A stretch of DNA of 45,330 nucleotides from Methanosarcina sp. (GCF_028693135.1 NZ_JAQUVZ010000028.1:1-45330); one strand, 5' to 3'. Positions 1 to 9,798 are shown, numbered from the stretch's first letter. Notes: a model not told the origin generated them from the letters alone. Translations and numbers: made by a program.

Positions 1-563
1 GGAGCTTTGCACCTAAACATTACTGTAAAAGCACATCCTGATAGGATTACTCCAAATGGAAAGAGTAGCACATAGGCAATTCATGAAACAGCTTCTTGTC
101 GCACTACAGCAAATTCGCAACACTGCCAATCAAATTCTACCTGAATAATATTTTTTCGAGTCTCTTTTTCATTCGGGCTTCTTTTTTCTGCTTTTTTTTG
201 CAGGGCCTCCAGACAAGCTGGCGGAGGTGCTTATATTTACCTGAATTAAAAAACGGTATGGGGTAAAGGAAAATATTCCCTCGGTTCTGGGGCTATTCCT
301 TCAGTATTTGTTTCTCTTAATTACGGTGCCGGCTTTTGAGTCATTTTTTATCTGGTTGGCAGGTCGGCCCAGGTCCTTGCGGCGTAGGGAGAGTGAGCTG
401 AAAGATTCCCTCCCCGGTTCCGGAATTGCTCGGGCAATTAATCGGGGACCATCTTTCTCTATATAATCCTATAAATTTATTCTAAGTAATTTTTTTATAA
501 TAGTTTGAATGTAATATTAATTAATTTAGAAATTGACTAAAATATGTTAATTGCTGGAATACC
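1..563. other. Intergenic region with dispersed repeat, no complete gene
   Basis: No complete gene is visible. Two short open stretches at the left edge could be tails of something cut by the window: frame 1 is open from base 1 to a TAG at 73-75, and another frame is open from about 29 to a TAA at 146-148 with a helical-looking tail (residues such as MKQLLVALQQIRNTANQ). Neither can be assigned. Bases about 178-295 are a copy of a dispersed hairpin repeat listed separately. Bases 410-450 hold further G+C-rich inverted segments around CGGGCAATTAATCGGG. From about 465 to 555 the DNA is very AT-rich and probably carries the promoter of the downstream DUF432 gene. Confidence 0.5.
178..295 (+). repeat. 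Dispersed hairpin repeat, copy 1
   Basis: The core is a G+C-rich hairpin, CCTCCAGACAAGCTGGCGGAGG, preceded by a T-rich run and followed by TGCTTATATTTACCTGAATTAAA and a diverged tail (TATGGGGTAAAGGAAAATATT). The same order of parts recurs at about 42420-42545 on this strand and at about 28870-29000 on the opposite strand. It lies between genes in all three places. It could be an RNA hairpin, a terminator or a REP-like mobile hairpin; nothing in the sequence decides between these. Confidence 0.6.
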
Positions 564-1307
564 ATGTACGGTTACTACGATCCCCCATTTTCAGTTGAAC
601 AGGAAGGAATTTCGATATCCGTAGAAAAAACAGGAGAAGGATGGACATACAAGAGGACTTTTGGAAATGATGAAGTGGAAAAACTCATCCTTGGAGATAG
701 AAAACGCATTATCATAAATCCGGTTGAACCCCTGAATACTCCGAAAGAAATTACTCCAAATCTGCTGATAGAGTTTGAGAAAACACTGCTCCTTGCAGGC
801 GGGGATAAAAAACGGATTTTTTTGACTTTTCCGATTGAAATAGGCGTTTTTATCTCGGAATCTAAAAATAAGAGTCCACAGCTCCTGGACGTGCTCAGCC
901 TGGCGAGGCAGAAATTTACCCTTTACGGAGAGGTTTCGAATGGAGTTGTCTGCAAGCACTGGAAAAGCAGCTTATACTCAAGTTTTCCTTCCCTTAACCC
1001 CCTGCAGGAAGGAGTTATGGAGCTTACTCTCAGAAATATCTCCTCTGATTGGGCTTCAATCTCAAAAGCTGTTTTCAGTGCATACGGGATGAAACTGTAC
1101 TATGACGGGGACGTCTTCATGAAAGCCCGTATGGATATCCTCAACAGAAATACGGCTGAAACAGGTTTCGAAATGCAGCCTATTAACGGAGAGATGAAAG
1201 GTTATCTTGTGAAAGACCAAAAAATCCGGAAAGAGGCTTTTGGCGTCTACGGCCTCCGGAAGCTTGGCTTTGTGCCTCTTAAATTTTATATGGGGTGGGG
1301 CTTTTGA
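564..1307 (+). CDS. DUF432 family protein
   Basis: A 247-residue soluble protein with no signal peptide or membrane segment. Its sequence fits the archaeal DUF432 (COG2430) family of unknown function; this is recognition by eye, not a search. The ATG follows CTGGAATACC, a weak ribosome site, after an AT-rich promoter region. Its last codons overlap the start of an MscS channel gene: the TGA at 1305-1307 lies inside the next reading frame. Such overlap points to translational coupling, so the protein may act with, or regulate, the channel. No catalytic motif is evident; the C-terminus is rich in glycine and aromatics (FYMGWGF). Confidence 0.75.
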   Translation: MYGYYDPPFSVEQEGISISVEKTGEGWTYKRTFGNDEVEKLILGDRKRIIINPVEPLNTPKEITPNLLIEFEKTLLLAGGDKKRIFLTFPIEIGVFISESKNKSPQLLDVLSLARQKFTLYGEVSNGVVCKHWKSSLYSSFPSLNPLQEGVMELTLRNISSDWASISKAVFSAYGMKLYYDGDVFMKARMDILNRNTAETGFEMQPINGEMKGYLVKDQKIRKEAFGVYGLRKLGFVPLKFYMGWGF

Positions 1308-2221
1308 TCTTCCCGAATATTAATTTTTTTGATTTTGAGCTGTATGAAACCTCTAAAGGCATAGTTACCCCGGAGGATCTGATAAAGTTTGTTCTCATTC
1401 TTTCTTTTTCAGTCCTCCTTTCCAGAGTTCTCACACTTTACCTGCGCAGATCTCTCAAAGACCGGGTCAGTAAGGATGTGGGTGAACCAATCCTCAAACT
1501 CCTTTATTATGGCTCTCTTATTGTCGTTTTCATTGCTATACTTCCCCTGATAGGATTTGACCCATCAGGGATCCTGCTTGCAGGAGGAGTCGCAGGTATC
1601 GTCATCGGTTTTGCGAGCCAGAATATTGTTGGAAATCTGGTTGCAGGGTGTTTCCTTATGTTTGAGAGACCCATAAAAATAGGGGACCAGGTGGAAATCA
1701 ATGGGACTGCTGGCTATGTAACCGATATCCGTATAATATCGACCCTTATCCGTACCTACGATGGGCTTCTTGTCCGCCTGCCAAATCAGCAGGTGTTTAC
1801 AACAAACATCACAAACATTGTAGGACACCCGGTAAGAAGGTTTGAATACACAATTGGGATCCGCTATAGTGACGATGCCAATGCCGCAATCTGGCTCATT
1901 AAGGATCTTATAGATAAGGAGCCTTTTGCCCTCCTGTCCCCCCCTCCTTCCGTTTTCGTAAACGACCTGGGGGATAGTTCTGTAAAACTAGTTATCAGGA
2001 TCTGGGCTCCTGTGAATGAATGGTTCGGGATGAAAACAAGGCTTCTGTGGAATATTAAGAAAACCCTTGAAGAGAATGGCATAGAAATTCCTTTCCCGCA
2101 GCGGGTGCTTCATATCAAGACTGATTCGGAAAACAAGCCTCAAGAACTTGAAAATCTGAAAGAAAAACAGTTTGAAGAAAAAGAATGTATATTGAATTTT
2201 GAAGAAAGAGTATTAAGCTGA
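1295..2221 (+). CDS. Small-conductance mechanosensitive channel (MscS family)
   Basis: A 308-residue membrane protein that should open on membrane tension and release solutes during osmotic downshock. Three hydrophobic segments lie at about residues 22-45, 65-85 and 90-118. The last is the glycine/alanine-rich pore helix (LLAGGVAGIVIGFASQN), followed by the beta domain (IKIGDQVEINGTAGYVTDI) and an alpha/beta C-terminal domain ending in IPFPQRVLHI, all typical of MscS. The listed start is a GTG at 1295; a TTG at 1304 that overlaps the upstream stop codon is equally possible and better placed after GGGGTGGGG. It is coupled to the DUF432 gene. The last 45 residues are charged and variable. A second MscS paralogue lies at 32.2-33.1 kb. 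Confidence 0.9.
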   Translation: MGLLIFPNINFFDFELYETSKGIVTPEDLIKFVLILSFSVLLSRVLTLYLRRSLKDRVSKDVGEPILKLLYYGSLIVVFIAILPLIGFDPSGILLAGGVAGIVIGFASQNIVGNLVAGCFLMFERPIKIGDQVEINGTAGYVTDIRIISTLIRTYDGLLVRLPNQQVFTTNITNIVGHPVRRFEYTIGIRYSDDANAAIWLIKDLIDKEPFALLSPPPSVFVNDLGDSSVKLVIRIWAPVNEWFGMKTRLLWNIKKTLEENGIEIPFPQRVLHIKTDSENKPQELENLKEKQFEEKECILNFEERVLS

Positions 2222-2553
2222 ACCCGGATGAATCGTTGATTAAGCTGAATGGCTAAAGCTGAACAAGGCTGAACTGTTGATTAAGCGGAATAGCTAAAGG
2301 ATAAGAAAAGCAGGCCTTTTAAGGTACAGATTTTCGGATTAATCCTTTCGGATTATCCTTATTTCCCTGCACATCCTTTCCCTTACATGAAAGTACTGTG
2401 AGTTGAAAAGTACTTTCATTTTTTTGTACCTGTAATTAGAAGAATTTCGTGTTGTTTTTAGTGTTGTTTTTAGTGTTTTTAGTGTTGTTAGTGTTGTTAG
2501 TGTTGTTAGTGTTGTTAGTGTTTTTAGTGTTGTTAGTGTTGTTAGTGTTGTTT
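2222..2553. other. Intergenic region between convergent genes, with tandem repeat
   Basis: The region separates the MscS gene (plus strand) from the hydrolase gene (minus strand), so both transcripts end here. Bases 2222-2300 hold loosely repeated words (TTGATTAAGC, GGCTAAAG, GCTGAAC). Bases 2385-2425 contain the inverted pair GAAAGTACT ... AGTACTTTC followed by a T run, a plausible terminator for the MscS transcript. The TTAGTGTTG repeat occupies the rest. Confidence 0.55.
2388..2426 (+). terminator. Probable terminator hairpin after the MscS gene
   Basis: ATGAAAGTACT and AGTACTTTCAT form an inverted repeat separated by about ten bases, followed directly by TTTTTT. This is the classic hairpin-plus-T-tract shape; archaeal terminators depend mainly on the T tract. 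Confidence 0.5.
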
Positions 2554-2557
2554 TTAT
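2451..2557. repeat. Imperfect 9-bp tandem repeat (TTAGTGTTG)
   Basis: About eleven imperfect copies of TTAGTGTTG, with some TTG replaced by TTT, run up to and into the stop codon (TTA at 2554-2556) of the minus-strand hydrolase gene. The repeat keeps a period of nine and has no visible ribosome site, so it is not read as coding. It lies in the 3' untranslated region of the hydrolase transcript. Confidence 0.8.
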
Positions 2558-3135
2558 TTTCTGTCCTTAAGTGCATCCCTGATAGGTTTAACTGTAAGGG
2601 CTCCAGGTGTCCCTTTCATGTTATGGGGAGGCCAGCTGCCGGATCTTATTTCTTCCGAGTTTTCGTCGTGTTCGTCTTCAAGGAGCAGGATAACCCCTAT
2701 GTCCCCAGGGACAGCGTCTACCAGCTTTGCTCCACAGGCTTTGAGTTCTCCCAGGGCTTTTTTCCCTTTTTCCTCTTCAAAGGGGATCGTGCAGCCCTTT
2801 ACGACGTTTGCCCGAAAGCCCCTCTCTAGAAAGCCGAGAGCGTTGTGGTAGATGCAGACCTCATCAACCAGGCCTGTTATGAATACCTCGTCAATGCCCA
2901 GCTCTGCAAGTTCCAGTTCGAGTCTCGGGTTTGTAAAAGCGTTGTAGTGATCTTTCGGAAGCCTGAGTACAGCAGTATTTCCCCCGCTGAGGGCCTTTTT
3001 CACAAGTTTCACTATAGGATCGACGATTGTCTTGCCCAGGGGAGCCACGAGGCTGCCTTCGTATTCCCTACTTTCATATTCGTATTTCTCAAACACGAAA
3101 TCGTTTGTCATGTCTATGATAACCAGTGCTTTCAA
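2554..3135 (-). CDS. Isochorismatase-fold cysteine hydrolase
   Basis: A 193-residue enzyme of the isochorismatase/nicotinamidase superfamily, which hydrolyses amides or similar bonds through a cysteine nucleophile. The likely catalytic triad is visible: Asp8 in IIDMTNDF, Lys61 in LPKDHYNAF and Cys94 in GLVDEVCIYHNAL. Length and order fit the family. The usual metal-binding histidine motif of true nicotinamidases is not clear, so the substrate is unknown; nicotinamidase, N-carbamoylsarcosine amidase-like or other activities are all possible. The last 50 residues are acidic and charged (EDEHDENSEE) and look lineage-specific. It is a single gene, divergent from the giant protease at 3448. Confidence 0.85.
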   Translation of the reverse strand: MKALVIIDMTNDFVFEKYEYESREYEGSLVAPLGKTIVDPIVKLVKKALSGGNTAVLRLPKDHYNAFTNPRLELELAELGIDEVFITGLVDEVCIYHNALGFLERGFRANVVKGCTIPFEEEKGKKALGELKACGAKLVDAVPGDIGVILLLEDEHDENSEEIRSGSWPPHNMKGTPGALTVKPIRDALKDRK

Positions 3136-3447
3136 ACTTTCACCCTTATCCTGTATCCTTTAATCCATCTCGTATTTTATCTTTTATTTGCTTTATTTGC
3201 GATAAGTTTACCCATGGAGCCTTTTTTTGAAGCAACTTTTCTCAGACCAGCATGAAAATATAAAAACACTTAATACCTATAAAATATATAAAATATTCAA
3301 TAGTGTGCGCATTAATTACATCATATCTTTTTAATGTTATTTTGTTAAATGTACGGATTATTTTGCGTTTAAGCCGATTATGAAGCTTAATGTGTGTTCT
3401 AAGTTTACTATTATTACAAAACAAAATAAATAATATAAAGGGATAAA
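3136..3447. promoter_or_regulatory. Divergent AT-rich promoter region
   Basis: This 312-base gap separates the minus-strand hydrolase from the plus-strand giant protease. No gene is seen. It is strongly AT-rich with several possible TATA elements (for example AAAATATATAAAATATT near 3282-3296). AGGGATAAA just before the ATG at 3448 is the likely ribosome site of the protease gene. Confidence 0.5.
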
Positions 3448-6400
3448 ATGCTAAAAAAACTCCTTATATTCTTTTTACTTGCTGCAATATGCCTCATGAT
3501 AGGGCAAGCGTCAGCAATTTCAGAAAACCTGACTTTTATAGAAAATGGATGTACAACATATGAAAGTAATCGACTTATAACATTTGAAAATAATGCACCA
3601 ATTGCACTTGAAAATAATGAATTCCTTACAGTTGAAACTAATGAAGCTATTCCATCTGGAACTGATTCTTCAGGATTTTTTTCACTTGCTCCTTTGAATC
3701 CCGAATTTGAAGAGTATCTGGAAAATGAAGAACTAAGTGAGGACCGAATACTCCTTACCTCAAGTGAGTCTTCTGACGAGGAGACCGATGATTTGGTAAC
3801 GGGCTTTACTCCCGCCCCCGTAGATCTCTCACACCTGAAAACTGTTGAAAATCTGGAAAGTTTGAGTAATTTTCCTGCTTCTTACGACCTCCGAACCCTC
3901 GGGCGTGTGAGCCCTGTCCGGGACCAGAAAGACGCAGGAAGTTGCTGGGCATTTGGGGCTTATGCATCCCTTGAATCTTACATTCTCGGATCAGAAGGAA
4001 AAAACATGGACTTTTCCGAGAACAACATAAAAAACCTGCTTTCCAATACCGAACCCGAAGGTTTTGACTACGACGAAGGCGGAAACGCTTTTATGACTAC
4101 GGCTTACTTTGCCCGCTGGAGCGGTCCGATAAGTGAAACCGATGATCCCTACGATCCTCACTCCGGGGTTTCCTCAACAGACCTTCCTTCCTTAAAACGT
4201 ATCCCGGAAGTACTCTACCTCCCGGTGAGAAGCGGACCCGAAGATAACGACCCGATTAAATGGGCCCTCATGAATTACGGGGCAGTTGACTCTCAGATTT
4301 GCATATCTTCCGGTGGTTATGACGCTGTCAACTGCAGTTATTATTATGGAGGCTCGAATTCTGCAGACCATATCATAGGCATTGTGGGCTGGGACGATTC
4401 TTTTGACCGAAACAAATTCACTCCTGCAGCTCCTGGAGACGGGGCATTCATTGTCAAAAATTCCTGGGGTACCGGCTGGGGAAAGGATGGTTTCTTCTAT
4501 GTTTCGTATTACGATACCGTCATAGGAAGTGGCAGTACCATCCATATAACCGAAGATCTCAGTTCCTATTCCTATGTGTACCAGTACGATCCACTGGGCT
4601 GGGTTGAAAGTATCGGGTCATCGGGAAGCAGCACAGCCTGGGCAGCCAACGTTTTCACAGCCGAAGAAGCCGAGACCCTTGAAGCTGTGAGTTTCTATAC
4701 CCCTACCACCGGCACAGGGTACGAAATCTATATCTACACAGATCCGATTTCCGGGCCCATAAATCCTGAAGGAGCAGAAAGTTCTGCTAACGGGACAATT
4801 GCCTTTGCAGGCTACCATACAGTTTCCCTGGACTTCGGAGTCCCGCTTGAGCTAGGGCAGGACTTTTCAGTAGTTGTAAAATTTACTACCCCCGGGTATT
4901 CTTTCCCTGTGGCAGTTGAATTCCCGCTGGAAGGGTACAGCAGTAAAGCCAGGGCAAATCCCGGAGAGAGTTTCTTCAGCCCGGACGGGGGGAGATGGGT
5001 GGATACCTCCCTTGCTGTGGAAAACATGAATGTCTGTATCAAAGCCTTCACAAACCGGAGCGATGCAGCGGAAGCTGCCTTCACGGCTGATGTGACATCG
5101 GGCCCGGTTCCCCTTACGGTCGAGTTTATTGATGCAAGTACCTTTTCCCCCACGGCCTGGTACTGGGACTTCGGGGACGGAAACACTTCCACCGATCGTT
5201 TCCCGGTCCACAGCTATGCGGAAGCCGGAAAATATAATGTAACACTCCGCGTGGAAAATGAATATGGCAATAACACTATTGAAAAAACGGAATGGATCCG
5301 CGTAACTGACTCTTCTCTACTCTATGTGGACGATGACGGGCCTGCTGACTTCAGTTCCATCCAGGCTGCGGTTAACGCTGCTTCCCCCTATGCCACAATC
5401 ATTGTCAGAAACGGCACGTACATGGAAAACGTGGATGTTGACAGAGCTGTTACAATCATTTCCGAGTTTGGGCCTGAGTACACGGAAGTAAAGGCTGCAA
5501 ACCCGAAAGATTCCGTGTTCTACGTAACGGCAGATGCAGTTAACATTTCAGGTTTTACCGTAAGTGGAGGGTCTGAACCTTTTTCTTCTTATTCCTACTA
5601 CACCGCCGGAATCTCTCTCTATGAGGTAAAGGACTGCAACATAAGCGGAAACGTGCTTTCGGACAATTATTGCGGGATTTGCGCACTTGGTTCAGAAAAC
5701 GGTACCCTGAACGGAAACAGGGCCGAATCCAATAAGTTTGGAATCTATCTGTCCTGGTCGAAAGGGAACAGCCTGAGAAACAACCGGATGGAGGACAACT
5801 CTTATAATTTTGCAATTAAATCTGCTTCAACAGAACAGGACATTGACGATAGCAACACAGTTGACGGAAAACCTATCTATTATCTTGTAAACGAAAGCGA
5901 CTTTGTCCTGGATTCAGGTTCGAATGCAGGGACAGTTTATTGTATTGATTGCCAGAACGTAACAGTCCGGGACCTGAACCTCACAGGAAACTACTACGGG
6001 CTTTATCTTTACAATACTGTGGATTCTCACTTTGAGAACATTAGCTCATCAGAAAATGAATACGGGTTCTACATCAAAAATTCCCCCGGTTTAAATTTCA
6101 CGGACAACTCCGCAAGTTCAAACTACTACTACGGGTTTTACATTGCAGATTCCAAATGGGAATCTCTCTCCGGCAATAGAATGGACGGGAACTATTACAA
6201 CTTTGAAATTGAAGGAGACTGTTCTTCGCAAAACGTACCTGATATAGAGTCAAGCAACCTGTGGAATGGAAATCCCTTCTATATCCTTTCCGGAGTCTCC
6301 GATTATGTTCTGGATGCGGGATTTGATGCTAGTTCTGTTTATTTGCTTAATTGCCTGAACGTAACAGTCCGGGACCTGGAATTCCGGGACGGCATGTATG

Positions 6401-9400
6401 GAGTCTACCTTTACGGGACGGAAAAGGCAGCAATCGTAAACAATACGTTCTCCGGCAACCTGTGCGGGGTCTACCTTGAGGATTCCGGGAACAATACGGT
6501 AGAGGGCAACGAACTTTCGGATAATACCCTGGGAATTTACCTGACTGCCTCTTCAGGAAATGCCCTGAAAAACAACACCCTGTCCGAAAATTCAAATTAC
6601 GGTATATATCTTTCGGAGTCCCAGAATAACATTATACGCAGAAACAATGCCTCAGGGAGTTATGCCGGAATTTATGCAGCCTACTCCAATGGCAACACTT
6701 TCCTGGAAAACATTGCTTCTAACAATACTTTAGGGCTCTGTCTGCTTGATTCGAACTACAACACCCTGACATCAAACACTGCAAATTCGAACAGTGAAAG
6801 TGGGTTTGACCTGACCATCAGCCAGCACAATACCCTTTCAGGGAACACCGCTTCGGAAAACGCTCGCGGCATTACTCTTCAGGGCTGGACAGGAGAAGCT
6901 TTGACTTCGGATAATGTCCTTTATTCCAACATCGTTTCAAATAACTCGGAACTCGGGATCTGGCTTACCGTAGCTACAAATAACACTCTCTACGGAAATT
7001 CGTTCGACAACATAAAGAACGTTAAGGACACGGGCCACAATACCTGGAATACCACTTCAGGAAACTACTGGAGCGATTATACGGGCTCTGATGCTGACGG
7101 AAATGGGATTGGAGATACTCCCTACGTTATCAACTCCCTGACAGGAAGTAAGGATTACCTGCCTATTTGCAGGGAACCGGATGTCCCGCTTACCCTCACT
7201 GTGGGTCCCGGAGCCGGGGCTTTTTCCTCGATCCAGGCAGCTATAGATGCTGCATGGGAAGGGGACACGCTTCTTGTAAGCCCGGGCACTTATACGGAAA
7301 ACGTGAAGGTGAATAAATCGGTCAGCATTATTTCTTCCTCAGGGAACCCTGAAGGCACAATTGTCCGTGCTGATGATCCCGAAGAACATGTCTTCAACGT
7401 GACTGCGGATTTTGTAAACATCAGTGGGTTTACTGTTTCCGGGGCTTCTGAAGAGGAAGCTGCTGGGGTCTACCTGGAAGGGGTATCCGGCTGTACTTTA
7501 AGCGGGAATGTCCTTTCTGACAGTTATTTTGGGATCTGGTTAAGCGAGTCCGAAAACTGTACCCTTTCAGGAAATAACGTGACTGGAGGAAGGTTTGGAA
7601 TCTACTTTAAGGGTTCCGATAACAACTCAGCAGGCAATAACAGCATTAGTTCTGTCTCTACCTGTGGGCTCTGGCTCGATGAAGCCTCAGGAAATGAATT
7701 CTTCGGAAACGAGCTGCAGGACAATGGATACGGGATTGCGGTTCTGGACAGGAGTAATGAAAACGATCTGCACAACAACATCATCAGCGGAAGTGCCGAA
7801 TTGGGGTTCTGGCTCTCGGGTTCAGGGGCAAATGTCCTGAGAAACAATTCAATGCAGGTCAACACTTTCAACTTCATGGACGAATATATCGGGTTGGGAT
7901 TAACCCTTCCAAACGATATCGATACCAGCAACCTTGTGGACGGCAAACCGATATATTATCTCGTGGAAGAGTCTGACCTTGTTCTAGATTCCACCTCAAA
8001 TGCCGGCACTGTCTGCCTGATAGCCTGTGAAAACGTTACAGTAAAGGATCTGGTGCTCGAAAAGAACGGATTCGGGTTTTTGTCCTTCGGATCTTCTAAT
8101 TCCACCCTGTACAACCTCACAGTATCCGACAACAGGTATGGGATTCTGGGCTTGGCCGACGACAGTAACAACTGTTCAAATAACACTGTTGAGAATAATA
8201 GTTATGGAATCTATTTTGTTTTAGGGGAAAATAACGACCTGAATAACAACAGAATCTCGGAAAACAAGGTTGGGCTCATGCTGCTCGCGGATTCCGGTAC
8301 CCTGAAAAACAACCTTCTTTCAGGCAACGAATACAACTTCGGGGCAGAAGCTATCTCAGGAAGCGATGGGATCGATATCGATACCAGCAATCTTGTGAAC
8401 GGAAAGCCCATTTACTACCTTGTAGGGGAATCCGACAGGGTGCTCGATGCTTCTTCCAATGCAGGGGTCGTGTATCTTGTTGACTGCGATAACATAACAG
8501 TCAGGGACCAGGTGCTTGAGCACAATATGTACGGCCTTTTCCTCTACAACACGACAAACTCGAGCTTTGAGAACAATATCATTAGCCTCAATGACCAGGG
8601 TATTTCCCTCTCCCATTCCGACAACAATGCCCTTCTGGAAAACACTGTAGACCGAAATGGTATGGGCATTTACCTATATAGTTCAGAAATCAATATCCTG
8701 CGGAACAACAACCTGTCAGAAAATTCGGATGGGCTGAGACTCTACACTTCCGGGAACAATAGCATCTACAACAATCTTTTCCGGAACTCGGATAATATTA
8801 TCCTCTCGGGAAAATGTGCCGGAAACACCTGGAATGCCAGCAGAACCGAAGGGACAAATATCCTCGGGGACCCGTATATCGGAGGCAACTGCTGGGCAAA
8901 CCCGGAGGGGACAGGTTTTTCCGAAACCACTCCGGATGCTGATGGAGACGGTTTCTGTGATGTTCCTTACGAGATTCCGGGATCTGAAAATCAGTTGGAT
9001 AGTCTCCCTCTCTACAACCCTTCTGAAGATACCAACGGCGGAGAAGGAGTAAACGACGAAAATGAAGTAGATGAAGAAGTAGATGAAGAAGTAGAAGAAG
9101 AACAAAGTGGGAGCAGTGGGAGCCGGTCAGCCATTTTTGGAGGTGTTTCAGGAGTTCCTTCTGTCAACGTCCTGGTAGCGAGTGTTTCCAGGCAGCAGGT
9201 TCTCGCAGGTCAGCAGGCAGAGTTTACCTTCAGTGAATCCGGATGCAGTGTTACGGGCATCAGCTTTGTTTCAGGGACCAGTGTCGGGACAGTGAATGGG
9301 AAAGTGGAGGTTCTGAGCGGCCTGCCAAAAACGGTTCTGGAAAATCCGGAAGGCGTGGTCTACCAGTACATGAACATCGTGATCGGAAGCCAGTTCTTTG

Positions 9401-9798
9401 GGGAATCCGGTTCTTTTGAAAATGCCGTGATCAACTTTAAGGTCCCTCATAACTGGATGGACGAAAATAGGATCGATGAAGCAAGCATCGTTTTGAACCG
9501 TTTCCATGAAAATGCCTGGACCCCGCTTACGACTGAAAAAATCGGGGAAGACGACGAATTCCTCTACTTCAGGGCTGAAACTCCGGGCTTTTCCTATTAT
9601 TCAATTACAGGGGAAAAGAAAGGTGCCATTACGATAAAGCCGGCAGAAACTTCCGGCTCTGAAGCAGATGCACAACAAATGATGGGGGACAACGTTCCGG
9701 ATACAACCTCAGAAAAAGAAAAGAAAAGTCCGGGTTTTGGGATTGTCTTTACAGTTGCGGGAATTTTATCCGTACTGTTCCTGTTGAAAAAGAAGTAA
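3448..9798 (+). CDS. Giant secreted papain-like (C1) protease with PKD, beta-helix and PGF anchor
   Basis: A 2116-residue surface protein. An N-terminal signal peptide (about 1-24, KKLLIFFLLAAICLMIG) leads to a papain-type peptidase domain at about 145-375 with Cys166 (GSCWAFG), His308 (SADHIIGIVGW) and Asn338 (IVKNSWGTGWG), so the catalytic residues look intact. A lectin-like domain often found with C1 peptidases follows (about 386-535), then a PKD domain (about 542-620, WYWDFGDGNTS). Two long right-handed beta-helix blocks of NosD/CASH-type repeats follow (about 625-1235 and 1248-1855), each opening with SSIQAA and a TYxENV segment. An acidic linker (EVDEEVDEEVEEEQ) precedes a PGF-pre-PGF domain (about 1904-2054) and a C-terminal PGF motif, membrane helix and lysines (2092-2116), the archaeosortase sorting signal. 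It probably sits lipid-anchored on the outer cell face. It is transcribed alone. Confidence 0.92.
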   Translation: MLKKLLIFFLLAAICLMIGQASAISENLTFIENGCTTYESNRLITFENNAPIALENNEFLTVETNEAIPSGTDSSGFFSLAPLNPEFEEYLENEELSEDRILLTSSESSDEETDDLVTGFTPAPVDLSHLKTVENLESLSNFPASYDLRTLGRVSPVRDQKDAGSCWAFGAYASLESYILGSEGKNMDFSENNIKNLLSNTEPEGFDYDEGGNAFMTTAYFARWSGPISETDDPYDPHSGVSSTDLPSLKRIPEVLYLPVRSGPEDNDPIKWALMNYGAVDSQICISSGGYDAVNCSYYYGGSNSADHIIGIVGWDDSFDRNKFTPAAPGDGAFIVKNSWGTGWGKDGFFYVSYYDTVIGSGSTIHITEDLSSYSYVYQYDPLGWVESIGSSGSSTAWAANVFTAEEAETLEAVSFYTPTTGTGYEIYIYTDPISGPINPEGAESSANGTIAFAGYHTVSLDFGVPLELGQDFSVVVKFTTPGYSFPVAVEFPLEGYSSKARANPGESFFSPDGGRWVDTSLAVENMNVCIKAFTNRSDAAEAAFTADVTSGPVPLTVEFIDASTFSPTAWYWDFGDGNTSTDRFPVHSYAEAGKYNVTLRVENEYGNNTIEKTEWIRVTDSSLLYVDDDGPADFSSIQAAVNAASPYATIIVRNGTYMENVDVDRAVTIISEFGPEYTEVKAANPKDSVFYVTADAVNISGFTVSGGSEPFSSYSYYTAGISLYEVKDCNISGNVLSDNYCGICALGSENGTLNGNRAESNKFGIYLSWSKGNSLRNNRMEDNSYNFAIKSASTEQDIDDSNTVDGKPIYYLVNESDFVLDSGSNAGTVYCIDCQNVTVRDLNLTGNYYGLYLYNTVDSHFENISSSENEYGFYIKNSPGLNFTDNSASSNYYYGFYIADSKWESLSGNRMDGNYYNFEIEGDCSSQNVPDIESSNLWNGNPFYILSGVSDYVLDAGFDASSVYLLNCLNVTVRDLEFRDGMYGVYLYGTEKAAIVNNTFSGNLCGVYLEDSGNNTVEGNELSDNTLGIYLTASSGNALKNNTLSENSNYGIYLSESQNNIIRRNNASGSYAGIYAAYSNGNTFLENIASNNTLGLCLLDSNYNTLTSNTANSNSESGFDLTISQHNTLSGNTASENARGITLQGWTGEALTSDNVLYSNIVSNNSELGIWLTVATNNTLYGNSFDNIKNVKDTGHNTWNTTSGNYWSDYTGSDADGNGIGDTPYVINSLTGSKDYLPICREPDVPLTLTVGPGAGAFSSIQAAIDAAWEGDTLLVSPGTYTENVKVNKSVSIISSSGNPEGTIVRADDPEEHVFNVTADFVNISGFTVSGASEEEAAGVYLEGVSGCTLSGNVLSDSYFGIWLSESENCTLSGNNVTGGRFGIYFKGSDNNSAGNNSISSVSTCGLWLDEASGNEFFGNELQDNGYGIAVLDRSNENDLHNNIISGSAELGFWLSGSGANVLRNNSMQVNTFNFMDEYIGLGLTLPNDIDTSNLVDGKPIYYLVEESDLVLDSTSNAGTVCLIACENVTVKDLVLEKNGFGFLSFGSSNSTLYNLTVSDNRYGILGLADDSNNCSNNTVENNSYGIYFVLGENNDLNNNRISENKVGLMLLADSGTLKNNLLSGNEYNFGAEAISGSDGIDIDTSNLVNGKPIYYLVGESDRVLDASSNAGVVYLVDCDNITVRDQVLEHNMYGLFLYNTTNSSFENNIISLNDQGISLSHSDNNALLENTVDRNGMGIYLYSSEINILRNNNLSENSDGLRLYTSGNNSIYNNLFRNSDNIILSGKCAGNTWNASRTEGTNILGDPYIGGNCWANPEGTGFSETTPDADGDGFCDVPYEIPGSENQLDSLPLYNPSEDTNGGEGVNDENEVDEEVDEEVEEEQSGSSGSRSAIFGGVSGVPSVNVLVASVSRQQVLAGQQAEFTFSESGCSVTGISFVSGTSVGTVNGKVEVLSGLPKTVLENPEGVVYQYMNIVIGSQFFGESGSFENAVINFKVPHNWMDENRIDEASIVLNRFHENAWTPLTTEKIGEDDEFLYFRAETPGFSYYSITGEKKGAITIKPAETSGSEADAQQMMGDNVPDTTSEKEKKSPGFGIVFTVAGILSVLFLLKKK

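Noticed and set aside
2449-2829. Plus-strand frame with a long Leu/Val-rich hydrophobic start
   Set aside because: The hydrophobic run is only the translation of the TTAGTGTTG array, and the rest overlaps the hydrolase gene on the other strand.
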